From Candidatus Pullichristensenella avicola (lineage in GTDB: Bacteria; Bacillota; Clostridia; Christensenellales; Aristaeellaceae): DNA of 32,644 nt. The translations under genes were made by a program, and so were the position numbers. Shown piece by piece: positions 15,366 to 25,296 of the stretch. Each line of letters opens with the position of its first letter. Within the stretch, counting starts at the first letter, position 1. The stretch spans positions 1 through 32,644 of the forward strand of contig DVIA01000052.1 in assembly GCA_018711655.1 (NCBI GenBank). The letters run 5' to 3'. Below the pieces are notes generated by a model that did no database searches, was not told the origin of the DNA, and worked only from the letters and a program-made list of their open reading frames with translations.

Positions 15366-15967
15366 CGTTTTTCCTCCAATTCCTTGGCCACCATTTCCGC
15401 CGCGCGGGGCAGAAGCTGCCATTCGGCCTGCTCCATCACGCGGCGTTGGAGCGTTTCGGGCGTATCGCCCGGCTCAACCGCGACCGCCTTTTGCAGAAGG
15501 ATGCGGCCGCCGTCGGGGATCTCGTTGACCAGGTGCACCGTCGCGCCCGTCACCTTCACGCCGTAGGAAAGCGCGGCCTCGTGCACATGCAGGCCGTAAA
15601 AGCCCTTTCCGCAGAACGAGGGGATGAGCGACGGGTGGACGTTGAGGATGCGGTCGGGGTAGTTCTGGACAAATTCCCTGGAGAGAATGGCCATGAAACC
15701 GGCCAGGATGAGCATCTCCACTTCGTGCGCGCGCAGAATTTCCAGCATGCGCGCCTCGAACGCCTCGCGCGCCTCGCCCTTTGCCCGCTGGCAGACCGCC
15801 GAGGGGATGCCGGCCTGTTCCGCACGCTTGAGCGCGTAGGCGTCCGCGCGGTTGGAGAGCACCAGACAGACGTCCACATGCGGAAGCTTTCCCGCGCGGG
15901 AGGCGTCGATCAGCGCCTGCAGGTTGGTGCCGCCGCCGGAGACCAGAACCGCCGTTTTTGCGCTCAT
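15353..15967 (-). CDS. purN: Phosphoribosylglycinamide formyltransferase
   Basis: A 204-residue 10-formyl-THF-dependent GAR transformylase, step 3. The substrate loop VSGGGTNLQALI (9-20) and the catalytic triad equivalents N109, H111 (ILNVHPSLIPSF) and D152 (EIPDGGRIL) are present. A few extra residues lie between H111 and D152 compared with E. coli PurN. The ATG overlaps the purM stop by 4 bases (ATGA), and GAGGGAG inside purM acts as ribosome-binding site. The 3' end runs 13 bases into purO. No PurT-type formate-dependent enzyme is seen. Confidence 0.95.
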   Translation of the reverse strand: MSAKTAVLVSGGGTNLQALIDASRAGKLPHVDVCLVLSNRADAYALKRAEQAGIPSAVCQRAKGEAREAFEARMLEILRAHEVEMLILAGFMAILSREFVQNYPDRILNVHPSLIPSFCGKGFYGLHVHEAALSYGVKVTGATVHLVNEIPDGGRILLQKAVAVEPGDTPETLQRRVMEQAEWQLLPRAAEMVAKELEEKRCRN

Positions 15968-16994
15968 ACCAGTTCCACTCCCTCGCCGCCGGGAACGACT
16001 TGACCCAGAATGTAGGCGTTTTCGCCCGCATCGCGCAGCGCGCGCACGGCCCCGTCGGCCTCCGTCTGCGGCACGATGGCGCACATGCCCACGCCCATGT
16101 TGAAGGTGTTGAACATATCGCGCTCGGGGATGTTGCCCAATTTGGCCAGTACGCCGAAGATGGGCGGGGTCTGGACGCTCTTTTTTTCGATGCGCGCCGT
16201 CAGGCCGGAGGGCAGGGCGCGGGGAATGTTTTCATAAAAGCCGCCGCCGGTGATGTGGCAGACGGAGCGCACGTTCGCCTTCTCCATCAACGCGAGGATG
16301 GGCTTTACATAGATGCGCGTGGGGGTGAGAAGCGCCTCGCCCACGCTCGCGCCCAGTTCGTCGCAATGGGCGGAAAGGTCGCGCTTTTCCACGTCGAACA
16401 CGCGCCGCACCAGCGAAAAACCGTTGGAATGCAGGCCCGAGGAGGGCAGGGCGACGAGGACGTCTCCCGCCTGCACGCGTTCGCGGTCGAGGATCTTTGC
16501 GCGATCGACCACGCCGACGCTGAAGCCGGCCAGGTCGTACTCATCCTCGGGGTAGAAGCCGGGCATTTCGGCGGTCTCGCCGCCCACCAGCGCGCAACCG
16601 GCCTGCACGCAGCCTTCGCTCACGCCCTTTACGATGTCGGCGATGCGCTCGGGCACATTCTTGCCGCAGGCGATGTAGTCCAGGAAGATCAGGGGCTTTG
16701 CGCCGCAACAGACCACGTCGTTGACGCACATGGCCACGCAGTCGATGCCCACGGTGTCGTGCTTGTCCATCAGAAAGGCGATCTTGAGTTTCGTGCCCAC
16801 GCCGTCCGTGCCGGAGACCAGCACCGGGCGGGAAATGCCCGTCAGGTCCATTTCGAACAGGCCGCCGAAGCCGCCGATGCCCTCGACGACGCCGGGAATG
16901 GCCGTGCGGGACACATGCTTTTTCATCAGTTCCACGGCGCGGTAGCCGGCGGTGATGTCCACACCGGCCTGCTTGTAGCTTTCGCTGGCGCTTT

Positions 16995-16998
<4 letters not shown>
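15964..16998 (-). CDS. purM: Phosphoribosylformylglycinamidine cyclo-ligase
   Basis: A 344-residue AIR synthetase (step 5, ATP-dependent closure of FGAM to AIR). It begins SYKQAGVDITAGYRAVELMK, typical of PurM, and shows GGFGGLFEMD, the ATP-binding TDGVGTKLKIA and AGCALVGGETAEMPGFY. Length is normal. The start is the ATG at 16998, which overlaps the purF stop by 4 bases and has GGAGG upstream within purF; longer in-frame extensions come only from purF sequence. Confidence 0.96.
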
Positions 16999-18422
<1,424 letters not shown>

Positions 18423-18435
18423 ACGTTTCCCTCTT

Positions 18436-19146
18436 TTATTCGCCCATCAGGCGGCGCAGGATTTCGTGGTAGGCGTCCTCGACATGGCCAAGGTCGCGGC
18501 GGAAGCGGTCTTTGTCCAGCTTTTCGCCGGTGGCGCTGTCCCAGAAGCGGCAGGTGTCCGGAGAAATCTCGTCCGCCAGCACGATGGTGCCGTCCGCCAG
18601 GCGGCCGAATTCCAGTTTGAAGTCGATCAGTTCGATGCCCAGATCCTTGAGATAGGCGCTAAGCACCTCGTTGACTTTCAGCGCGTACTGGCTGATGAGG
18701 CGCAATTCCTCCTGCGTGCAGTATTCCATGGCGAGGATGTGGTATTCGTTGACCATCGGGTCGCCCAGTTCGTCGTCCTTGTAGCAGAACTCGAGCACGG
18801 TCTTTTTCATCTTCGTGCCTTCCTGAAGGCCCAGGCGCTTGGCCAGGGAACCGGCGGCGATGTTGCGCACGATGACCTCGAGCGGCACGATGGAAACGCG
18901 CTTGACCACGGTTTGGCGCGGGGACAACTCCTCCACAAAGTGGGTGGGAACGCCGTTTTTCTCCAGGAGCTTCATCAGGTGGTTGGTCACGCGGTTGTTG
19001 ATCTCGCCCTTGCCGGCGATGGTGCCTTTCTTCAGGCCGTTGAAGGCGGTGGCGTCGTCTTTGTAATCCACGATCAGCAGCGCGGGATCGTTGGTTTCGT
19101 ATACCTTTTTGGCCTTGCCTTCATACAAAAGCTTCGTCTTTTCCAT
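18436..19146 (-). CDS. purC: SAICAR synthetase
   Basis: A 236-residue phosphoribosylaminoimidazole-succinocarboxamide synthase, which joins CAIR and aspartate with ATP (step 7). Motifs include [12 protein letters not shown] near the N-terminus, DDATAFNG, the [15 protein letters not shown] segment, IDFKLEFG and [14 protein letters not shown]. It is the typical ~235-aa bacterial form without a fused PurE. The ATG at 19146 follows ACGGAGGACACC. It lies 11 bases after purE and 13 bases before purF. PurB, which acts on the product, is not encoded in the window. Confidence 0.96.
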   Translation of the reverse strand: MEKTKLLYEGKAKKVYETNDPALLIVDYKDDATAFNGLKKGTIAGKGEINNRVTNHLMKLLEKNGVPTHFVEELSPRQTVVKRVSIVPLEVIVRNIAAGSLAKRLGLQEGTKMKKTVLEFCYKDDELGDPMVNEYHILAMEYCTQEELRLISQYALKVNEVLSAYLKDLGIELIDFKLEFGRLADGTIVLADEISPDTCRFWDSATGEKLDKDRFRRDLGHVEDAYHEILRRLMGE

Positions 19147-19157
19147 GGTGTCCTCCG

Positions 19158-19655
<498 letters not shown>

Positions 19656-19681
19656 AATGATCCCTCCTGTCAGCAGTGTTT

Positions 19682-19782
19682 ACGAACATTGTTTGGGACA
19701 AAATTATGATATACGCACTTTCGGCGCTTGTCAACGAACGATATGTTATATACAGCATTAAATATTCGGCAAAAACACGAAC
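19682..19782. promoter_or_regulatory. Three ACGAAC (PurBox-like) repeats around the purE promoter
   Basis: ACGAAC occurs at 19682-19687, 19734-19739 and 19777-19782, all in the same orientation. One copy abuts the -35 of the purE promoter and one falls in the early leader. The CGAAC core with A/T-rich flanks (AAACACGAACAAA) resembles the PurBox bound by PurR of B. subtilis. Differences are that the boxes are direct rather than inverted and 52 and 43 bases apart. No purR gene is in the window. Confidence 0.5.
19706..19734 (-). promoter_or_regulatory. Purine operon promoter
   Basis: On the minus strand a perfect TTGACA (19734-19729) is followed by a 17-base spacer and TATCAT (19711-19706). The predicted start near 19700 leaves a leader of about 45 bases, too short for a guanine riboswitch. 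It is the strongest promoter match in the window. Confidence 0.82.
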
Positions 19783-19818
19783 AAAAACAAATCCGCCCGC
19801 GGAATCGTCCGCGGGCGG
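19783..19818 (-). terminator. Terminator of the LCP-family gene
   Basis: A perfect 11-bp stem (19793-19803 with 19808-19818, 4-nt loop) is followed on the minus strand by ATTTGTTTTTG. It starts 9 bases past the stop codon and separates this gene from the purine operon. Confidence 0.9.
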
Positions 19819-19826
19819 GTCGGGAG

Positions 19827-21140
19827 TTAGTAGTAGATGAAGTTCTGCAGTTCGCGGGCGTTGGTCGTCCAGTCCACGTCGTAGAACATGGATTGTTCGT
19901 TGCGCGTTTCCTGCACATAAGTGCCCGTGAGGGGGAGCACCATGGTTTCCGCATCGCCCAAATCGCTGTTGAGCACCCGCTCGGCGATGGCGATGATGTC
20001 GTTGAGGGTCATGTTGGTTTCGATGTACTGCTGCAAGGACATGCCCAGCTGCATCAGTTCCATCGCGTTGGTGCCCTGCATTTTTTCCATGATGGCGTTG
20101 AGCACCTTGCGCTGGCGGTTGGTGCGCTCCCAGTCGCTGTCGATCTTACGGATACGGGCGTAGGCCAGCGCCTGCCGGCCGTTGAGATGCACGTTTTCGC
20201 CGTACTGTTCGAGGATGACGTTCGTGCTTTCCAGGTTGCTCTCGTCCCAGCCGTAAGCCTGCGCGATGGAGTACTGGCTCATGGCGTTGAGGTTGATCTG
20301 GTCGCGTTCCGCCTCGGTGATGTCCATTTCAATGCCGCCCAGCGCCTCGACGATCTGCGTAAAGCCGGTGAAGTTGACCAGAACGTAATTCTGGATATTC
20401 AGCCCCAGCAATTCGTTGATGGTTTTCATCGCCAATTCCGGCCCGCCAAAGTAGTTGGCGGCGTTGAGGCGGTAGGTGCCGTTGTGGGCGCCGAGGTCGT
20501 CGTAGTCCACAGCGATGTCGCGCATCAAGGAGGCGAGCTTGACTTCGGCCGTCTGGGTGTTGATCGAGCAGATGATCATCGTATCCGAACGGCAGCTTTC
20601 GTCCTTCGTGCGCTGGTCCACGCCCAGCAGCAGTATGTTGACCCATTCCGAGGGCAGGTCCGGGTTGATGGACAGGTCGGTCACGTCCACCATCTGCTCG
20701 CTGCTCAGGCCGGCGATGTTGCTGTCCTCGCTGCCCAGAAGCGCGCTCAGCGCCGTGGAATCGGCTGTGTTGGGATCGGTGGCGTCATTTGCCGCCTGCC
20801 CGGACGCGGGAGCGTTCGCGGCGGGGGCGACGGTCTGTTGCGCCTGCTGCGGCTGCGGTTGCGGTTGCGCGTTCGGCTTGGAAGCCCACGGTTGCCAGAT
20901 GAGCAGTACCACGGCAAGGATCACCACGATCAGAATGGCGATAAAGGCATAGAAACGACCGCTGGTGCGCCTGCCGCGGCGACGAGCCGGACGCCGTTGG
21001 CCGGAACCGCCCGAAGGTCTGGCGCCGCCCGAGGGTCTGGCGCTGCCCGAAGGCCGGGCGCCGGCGGCGCGCTGGCCGGAGGGCGCGTTGCGGCGCGCTG
21101 CGGAAGCGGCCGGTCGCTGCGGAGGCCGACGATCTGACAT
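19827..21140 (-). CDS. LytR-CpsA-Psr (LCP) family cell-envelope glycopolymer ligase
   Basis: A 437-residue single-pass membrane protein. An Arg/Pro/Ser/Gly-rich cytoplasmic tail (1-62) contains three ARPSG repeats and a basic run before the membrane segment (63-82). A Gln/Pro/Ala-rich linker (~85-125) leads to the extracellular LCP domain (~166-355), with NILLLGVDQR, SDTMII, the conserved R207-D208 in SLMRDIAV, and LAYARIRK. LCP enzymes transfer undecaprenyl-pyrophosphate-linked polymers (teichoic acid, capsule) to peptidoglycan. The substrate here is unknown, and no polymer biosynthesis genes are adjacent. The start is ATG 21140 with AAGGAG 9 bases upstream; in-frame codons further out precede that site. 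Confidence 0.92.
   Translation of the reverse strand: MSDRRPPQRPAASAARRNAPSGQRAAGARPSGSARPSGGARPSGGSGQRRPARRRGRRTSGRFYAFIAILIVVILAVVLLIWQPWASKPNAQPQPQPQQAQQTVAPAANAPASGQAANDATDPNTADSTALSALLGSEDSNIAGLSSEQMVDVTDLSINPDLPSEWVNILLLGVDQRTKDESCRSDTMIICSINTQTAEVKLASLMRDIAVDYDDLGAHNGTYRLNAANYFGGPELAMKTINELLGLNIQNYVLVNFTGFTQIVEALGGIEMDITEAERDQINLNAMSQYSIAQAYGWDESNLESTNVILEQYGENVHLNGRQALAYARIRKIDSDWERTNRQRKVLNAIMEKMQGTNAMELMQLGMSLQQYIETNMTLNDIIAIAERVLNSDLGDAETMVLPLTGTYVQETRNEQSMFYDVDWTTNARELQNFIYY
21009..21062. repeat. 18-bp coding minisatellite, three units, in the LCP gene
   Basis: Three tandem 18-bp units at 21009-21026, 21027-21044 and 21045-21062 differ at a few positions and encode the hexapeptides GARPSG, SARPSG and GARPSG on the minus strand, in the cytoplasmic tail. 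Copy number can change by slippage without loss of frame. Confidence 0.85.
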
Positions 21141-21177
21141 GAAATCCATCTCCTTATGCATTTGAATATACGCATTC

Positions 21178-21206
21178 ATTATACACGTCAAATCCCCGGA
21201 AATCAA
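21178..21206 (-). promoter_or_regulatory. Promoter of the LCP-family gene
   Basis: TTGATT (21206-21201), a 17-base spacer and TATAAT (21183-21178) on the minus strand, about 38 bases before the start codon. The -35 lies inside the inverted repeat at 21194-21221. Confidence 0.8.
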
Positions 21207-21221
21207 CTTGATTTGCCGGGG
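21194..21221. other. Inverted repeat over the LCP promoter -35
   Basis: An inner perfect dyad AAATCAA-C-TTGATTT (21200-21214) is flanked by CCCCGG and CCGGGG with one bulged G, giving a ~13-bp stem. It lies between the tldE stop and the LCP promoter. It could be an operator, or a hairpin ending the tldE transcript, although no T-run follows on the minus strand. Confidence 0.6.
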
Positions 21222-21269
21222 AAAAAGCCGCGATTGCGACGTTCGGGCGAAAAAAGTGTGGCGCGCGCG

Positions 21270-22622
21270 TTATTTTCCCGCGACCGACAGCGACGGAAGC
21301 AGCAACGTGGGGCTGCCAAAGCCAATGCCGGAAGGCGAGGGGAATTTCAGATCGCCGCCCACAGCCTCTACGCTTTTGAGCAGGTCGAAGAAATTGCCCG
21401 CCAGCGTAATCTGGTGAACGGAGCCGACGATCTTGCCGCCTTCGACGCGGTAACCCCGCGCCGGCAGGGAAAAATCGCCGCTGACCGTGTGCGCGCCGGC
21501 GTGCCAGCCCTGCAGGTCGGTGATGAGCAAACCATCGCCGAGCCGATTGAGCATATCGCCGGCCGCCAGAGAGGAGGGCTGAATAAAGAGGTTTGCCGGC
21601 GCCACGCCCACCGGGGAGGCGTAGCCGGGGCGCGCGGCGTTGGCCGTGGTTTTTACGCCCTGCTTTTTCGCGGTTTTCAAATTGTGCAGAAGCGTTTGCA
21701 GCGTGCCGCCGGAGACGATTTCCTTGCGGAAAGCGGGCACGCCCTCGCCGTCGAAGGGCGTGGAGGAGGGAAGGCCGGGCAGGCGCGGATCATCGACGAT
21801 ATTCACGCAGTCGGCGGCGACGCGCTCTCCCTCGCGCCCCGACAGCAGCGAAAGCCCCTTCTGCGCGCGGTCGGCGGAGAACACGCCGCTGAACGCGCCC
21901 AACATTCGCGCGGCCACGTCGTTGCGCAAAAGCACGCGATACGCGCCCGATGGCGCGCTTTGGGCGCTCAGGCCGTCTACGGCCTCCTTCGCCGCCTCGC
22001 GCGCCGCCTTTTCCGCATCGAGTTTCCCCGGGTCGTTTTCAAAAAAGAGAGAGAAACCGGAACCGACGCGCTCGCCGTCGGCGGCCACGGCCTGCACCGC
22101 GCCGCCGATGAGATTCCATTTCCGCGCGGCGCGCAGGCCCAGCGTGTTGACGATTTCAATGCTTCCGGATTCGCTGAATACGGTGGATTCGGCCTCGCGG
22201 CGCACGCGCGCGTCGCAGATCGCCACGCGCGCCTCCAGGGATTTGCACAGGCGGATCTTATCCGCCGCGGAGATCTTATCGACTTCGGGATTGTAATTGT
22301 CCGTCGCCGCGCAGGGTTTTCCGCCGGCAAAGAGGAACTGCTCGTCCTCGCACTCGATCAGCCGCGCGTTTTCCCGCGCGCCCTCCACCAGCAGTTCAAC
22401 GGCGTCCTCGTCCAACGCCTGCGAGGAGGCGTAGCCCATTTTGCCGTCCACCAGGCCGCGGAAGCCCAGCCCGCGCGCGTCCGCGGCGGAATAGTCGGTA
22501 ATTTCGCCGCCGAACACGGTCACGGAAAAGTTCAGTCCGGAGGCGTAATACGCCTCGCAGGCGGAGAAGCCGGCCTCCCGCGCCCTGGAAAAAAGCTTCT
22601 GATAGAATTCCTCGCGTTCCAT
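21270..22622 (-). CDS. tldE: TldE/PmbA-family metallopeptidase partner
   Basis: A 450-residue protein of the TldD/PmbA family without the HExxxH metal motif, as expected for the TldE (PmbA) subunit. Typical segments are GFRGLVDGKMGYASSQ, the glycine-rich STPFDGEGVPAF region and a C-terminal QGWHAGAHTVSGDFSLPARGY split across the active-site cleft. In E. coli, TldD and TldE form a heterodimer that degrades unfolded peptides and trims some ribosomally made peptides. It starts one base after the tldD stop (TAG T ATG), with GGGAGG inside tldD, so the two subunits are translationally coupled. No modified-peptide precursor gene is visible nearby. Confidence 0.92.
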   Translation of the reverse strand: MEREEFYQKLFSRAREAGFSACEAYYASGLNFSVTVFGGEITDYSAADARGLGFRGLVDGKMGYASSQALDEDAVELLVEGARENARLIECEDEQFLFAGGKPCAATDNYNPEVDKISAADKIRLCKSLEARVAICDARVRREAESTVFSESGSIEIVNTLGLRAARKWNLIGGAVQAVAADGERVGSGFSLFFENDPGKLDAEKAAREAAKEAVDGLSAQSAPSGAYRVLLRNDVAARMLGAFSGVFSADRAQKGLSLLSGREGERVAADCVNIVDDPRLPGLPSSTPFDGEGVPAFRKEIVSGGTLQTLLHNLKTAKKQGVKTTANAARPGYASPVGVAPANLFIQPSSLAAGDMLNRLGDGLLITDLQGWHAGAHTVSGDFSLPARGYRVEGGKIVGSVHQITLAGNFFDLLKSVEAVGGDLKFPSPSGIGFGSPTLLLPSLSVAGK

Positions 22623-22623
22623 A

Positions 22624-24012
22624 CTAGCGCCCTCCCACGGTGATGTCGGTCACGCGGATCATCGGTTGTCCCACGTTGACGGGAATGCTGCCGCTTGCCG
22701 AGCCGCACATGCCCTGCCCCAGTTCCAGGGTCTTGCCCACGCGGTCGATCTTTTTGAGGATGTCCGCGCCCCGGCCGATAAGCGTCGCCCCGCGCACGGG
22801 CCGGTCGATCTTTCCACCCTTCACAAGATAGCCCTCGGACACGGCGAAATTGAATTCGCCGGTGATGGGATTGACCGAGCCGCCGCCCATGGCCCGGGCA
22901 TAGAGGCCGTCGCCCATGGAGGAGAGGATCTCTTCTTCGTCGTCGTTTCCCGCGGCGATGAAGGTGTTGCGCATGCGCGAGGTGGGGGCGCAGGTATAAT
23001 CCTGCCGCCGGGCGCTGCCGGTGACGGGCATGCCCATGCGCCGACCGTTGAGGCGATCGACCATATAGTTTTTCAAAACGCCGTTTTCGATCAGCACCAG
23101 CCGCGTAGTGGGATTGCCTTCGTCGTCGATGTTGAGGGAACCCCATTCGTTGGGCAGGGTGCCGTCGTCGATGGCGGTGACGATGGGGGAGGCGATCTGC
23201 TGCCCCAGCTTGCCGGCAAATTCGGAGTTGCCGAAGGCCACCGAAGTCGCCTCCAGCGAATGGCCGCAGGCCTCGTGGAAGATGACGCCGCCAAACCCCT
23301 TGTCGATGACCGCGCACATCACCCCGGCCGGACACGGTTCTGCATGCAGCATGGTCACGGCCTGCTTTGCGGCGCGGCGGCCCGCCTCCTCGGGGTCCAC
23401 GCGGCTGCCAAACAATTCAAAGCCCATCATTGCGCCGGGGTTGTAGCTGCCGGCCTGGCTTTCGCCGCCGGCCGAGGCCACGGCCGATACCGTCAGGCGC
23501 GTATAGACGCGCCGATCGGGAATGAACAGGCCCTCGCTGTTGGCGATGATCACGTCCGTTTCCCAGTCGTAGAGCCGCGCCGTCACCTGACGGACCTCGG
23601 GGGAAACGGCGCGGGCCGCGGCGTCGGCGGCTTTGACCACCTGCGCCCGGCGCGCGCCGGGCACGTCCATGGGCAGTTGGGCGATGGCGTGGAGGTTGCG
23701 GGGGATGGAGCCGGTCAGGCGAACGTCCGCCGCGGGGGCGGTTTCAGCCTCGCCAATGGCGTCCGCCGCGCGCTGCGCCGCGCGCACAAGGCCGGCAAGC
23801 GATACGTCGTTGGTGTATACATAGACGCTGGAAAGCCCCCTGTAGACGCGCACGCCCGCCCCGGCGCTGCGGCCGGTGAGCGCCGTTTCGATGGCCGAGG
23901 CGTTGAGCGTCAGGCTGCTCGAGCGCGTGTCCTCAAAAAAGATCTCCGCAAAATCGCCGCCCGTTTTCAGGGCCGCGGCGAGCGCCTGTTCGGCAATGGT
24001 TCGGGATAGCAT
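22624..24012 (-). CDS. tldD: TldD-family metallopeptidase, catalytic subunit
   Basis: A 462-residue TldD with the zinc motif H246-E-A-C-G-H251 (GVIFHEACGHSLEA) and a C-terminal cysteine near C436 (GQGMCGSASGSIPVN), corresponding to the third metal ligand C454 of E. coli TldD. It should pair with the TldE encoded directly downstream. ATG 24012 follows AGGAGGACAGGCCC. The gene begins 15 bases after the stop of the LytTR response regulator, so all three probably share a transcript. Clostridia without known TldD-processed natural products also carry this pair, which fits a general peptidase role. Confidence 0.93.
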   Translation of the reverse strand: MLSRTIAEQALAAALKTGGDFAEIFFEDTRSSSLTLNASAIETALTGRSAGAGVRVYRGLSSVYVYTNDVSLAGLVRAAQRAADAIGEAETAPAADVRLTGSIPRNLHAIAQLPMDVPGARRAQVVKAADAAARAVSPEVRQVTARLYDWETDVIIANSEGLFIPDRRVYTRLTVSAVASAGGESQAGSYNPGAMMGFELFGSRVDPEEAGRRAAKQAVTMLHAEPCPAGVMCAVIDKGFGGVIFHEACGHSLEATSVAFGNSEFAGKLGQQIASPIVTAIDDGTLPNEWGSLNIDDEGNPTTRLVLIENGVLKNYMVDRLNGRRMGMPVTGSARRQDYTCAPTSRMRNTFIAAGNDDEEEILSSMGDGLYARAMGGGSVNPITGEFNFAVSEGYLVKGGKIDRPVRGATLIGRGADILKKIDRVGKTLELGQGMCGSASGSIPVNVGQPMIRVTDITVGGR

Positions 24013-24027
24013 GGGCCTGTCCTCCTG

Positions 24028-24777
24028 TCAGGAAAAGAGTTTTTGCAATTCTTCAAAGCGATCGTGGGTGATGAGCGCGTCGCGCTTGGTGCCGCACAGA
24101 CGCACGATGTACGTCCAGCGGCCGTAGGGCGTGATGGATTCGATTTGCGCGATGTTTACGATATAGGATTTGTGCGTGCGGTAAAACATATTCGCCGGCA
24201 GGCGTTCTTCCAGTTCGCTCAGCCCTTCGCTGGTAACGTAGCGGCCGTCGTTTGCGGTGTAGATGACGGTCTGGCGCTCTTCGCGCTGCACCAGGAGAAT
24301 ATCCTCGACGTCCACAAAGGAAAGCCCGTCGCGGCTTTTGAGCATCAGGCGCGCCGGCGTCCGCCGTTCCCGCGCGCGCGGCGAGGCCTCCCGCGCGGCG
24401 GCGCTTTCCCGCAGCCGTTCGCGGATGAGGCGCAGCGTGTTGAGGGCGCGCTCTATGGGAAAGGGCTTTACCAGGTAGTCGAAGGCGTAAACTTCGAAGG
24501 CGCTTTTCATGTACTGTTCGTGCGCCGTGGCGAACACGAGCACCGCCTTGGGGTTTTTGTCCTGGATGACGCGCGCGCAGTCGATGCCGGACATGCCGGG
24601 CATCTCCACGTCCATCAGCACCACTTCGGGGGTGAATTTTTCATACAGGGCCAGCAATTCTTCGCCGCGCTGCGCCTCGCCCACCAGTTCATAATCCTCG
24701 GCGCGCTCGATGAGTTTGCGCATCAAAAGAAGCATGCCCGGGTCGTCGTCGGCGATGAGGATGCGGATCGGCTCCAT
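24028..24777 (-). CDS. LytTR-family response regulator
   Basis: A 249-residue two-component regulator. The receiver domain (~1-120) has the acidic cluster D10-D12, phosphoacceptor D56 in VVLMDVEMPG, T84 and K104 in DYLVKPF, so it should be phosphorylated. A charged Ala/Arg linker (~122-145) leads to a LytTR DNA-binding domain (~148-245) with VEDILLVQ, MFYRTHKSYIVNI and ITPYGRWTYIV. Such regulators often control cell-wall, virulence or peptide-signalling genes. No histidine kinase gene is adjacent; instead tldD and tldE follow. The ATG at 24777 has AAGGAG 9 bases upstream. The frame stays open ~360 bases further but has lost protein-like composition there. No convincing promoter was seen. Confidence 0.92.
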   Translation of the reverse strand: MEPIRILIADDDPGMLLLMRKLIERAEDYELVGEAQRGEELLALYEKFTPEVVLMDVEMPGMSGIDCARVIQDKNPKAVLVFATAHEQYMKSAFEVYAFDYLVKPFPIERALNTLRLIRERLRESAAAREASPRARERRTPARLMLKSRDGLSFVDVEDILLVQREERQTVIYTANDGRYVTSEGLSELEERLPANMFYRTHKSYIVNIAQIESITPYGRWTYIVRLCGTKRDALITHDRFEELQKLFS

Positions 24778-25296
24778 GCAAAGGCACTCCTTTTCCAAAA
24801 ATACAGCGGGCGCGCCATAGCGGACGCGCACGCCCAAACCGGGCGCCGGGCCGCGGCTGCGCCGAAGAATCTGTTCCGGGCTTTCGCGCGGACGCGCCCG
24901 GGGATGCGTCAGGCGCGATCGCGTCAAAACGCGCCGCGCGGATCGACGATCGACCGGCAAAGCCGGAAAGCTGGCACGCGGGCGGAAAATTCGCCGGCGC
25001 AATGCAAAAACCGACGCGCCGGCAGGAGGGCCTGCCGGCAAAAGCGCGGGGGATCGCGGCGCGGGCAACGAAGGCCGGCCGGAAAGACAGGGCCGGAAAT
25101 TTGAAAACCGGCGGCAACGCGCGGGCGGAAAAGCCAAGCCCCGCGCTACATCCGATGCAAAGGGATTCCGGCGGCAATGCGTGGGCGGAAAAGCCGGCCG
25201 TCAGGGCGCGCGGCAACAGGGAATCGGGACGGACCGTGCCCGGACGGCGTCCCTCCACATGCTCCGGCGCCCATCGCGCGCCGCCGCGCGGGGCCT
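24778..25296. other. GC-rich intergenic region without a supported gene
   Basis: About 520 bases with no convincing gene on either strand; open frames here are Ala/Arg/Pro-rich and lack ribosome-binding sites. The stretch contains a 28-bp direct repeat 60 bases apart and a partial third copy near 24973-24990. It must hold the promoter of the response-regulator operon, but no clear -35/-10 pair was found. Confidence 0.6.
25108..25195. repeat. 28-bp direct repeat with 60-bp period
   Basis: The 28-bp segments 25108-25135 and 25168-25195 differ at only two positions (both C/T). Each begins CCGGCGGCAA and ends GGGCGGAAAAGCC. A degenerate third copy of the right half is at about 24976-24990. Confidence 0.75.

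Noticed and set aside
11991-15566. A 1191-codon open frame on the plus strand
   Set aside because: It is antisense to purL, purD, purH, purO and purN, all clearly real, and its His/Arg/Gly/Ala-rich translation is what a GC-rich reverse strand gives. No ribosome-binding site and no family resemblance.
19656-19705. Purine riboswitch in the purE leader
   Set aside because: The leader after the predicted start is only about 45 bases and has no three-way-junction pattern.
24778-25137. N-terminal extension of the LytTR regulator
   Set aside because: The frame stays open but the translation is low complexity, and a standard receiver domain starts right after the AAGGAG/ATG at 24777.
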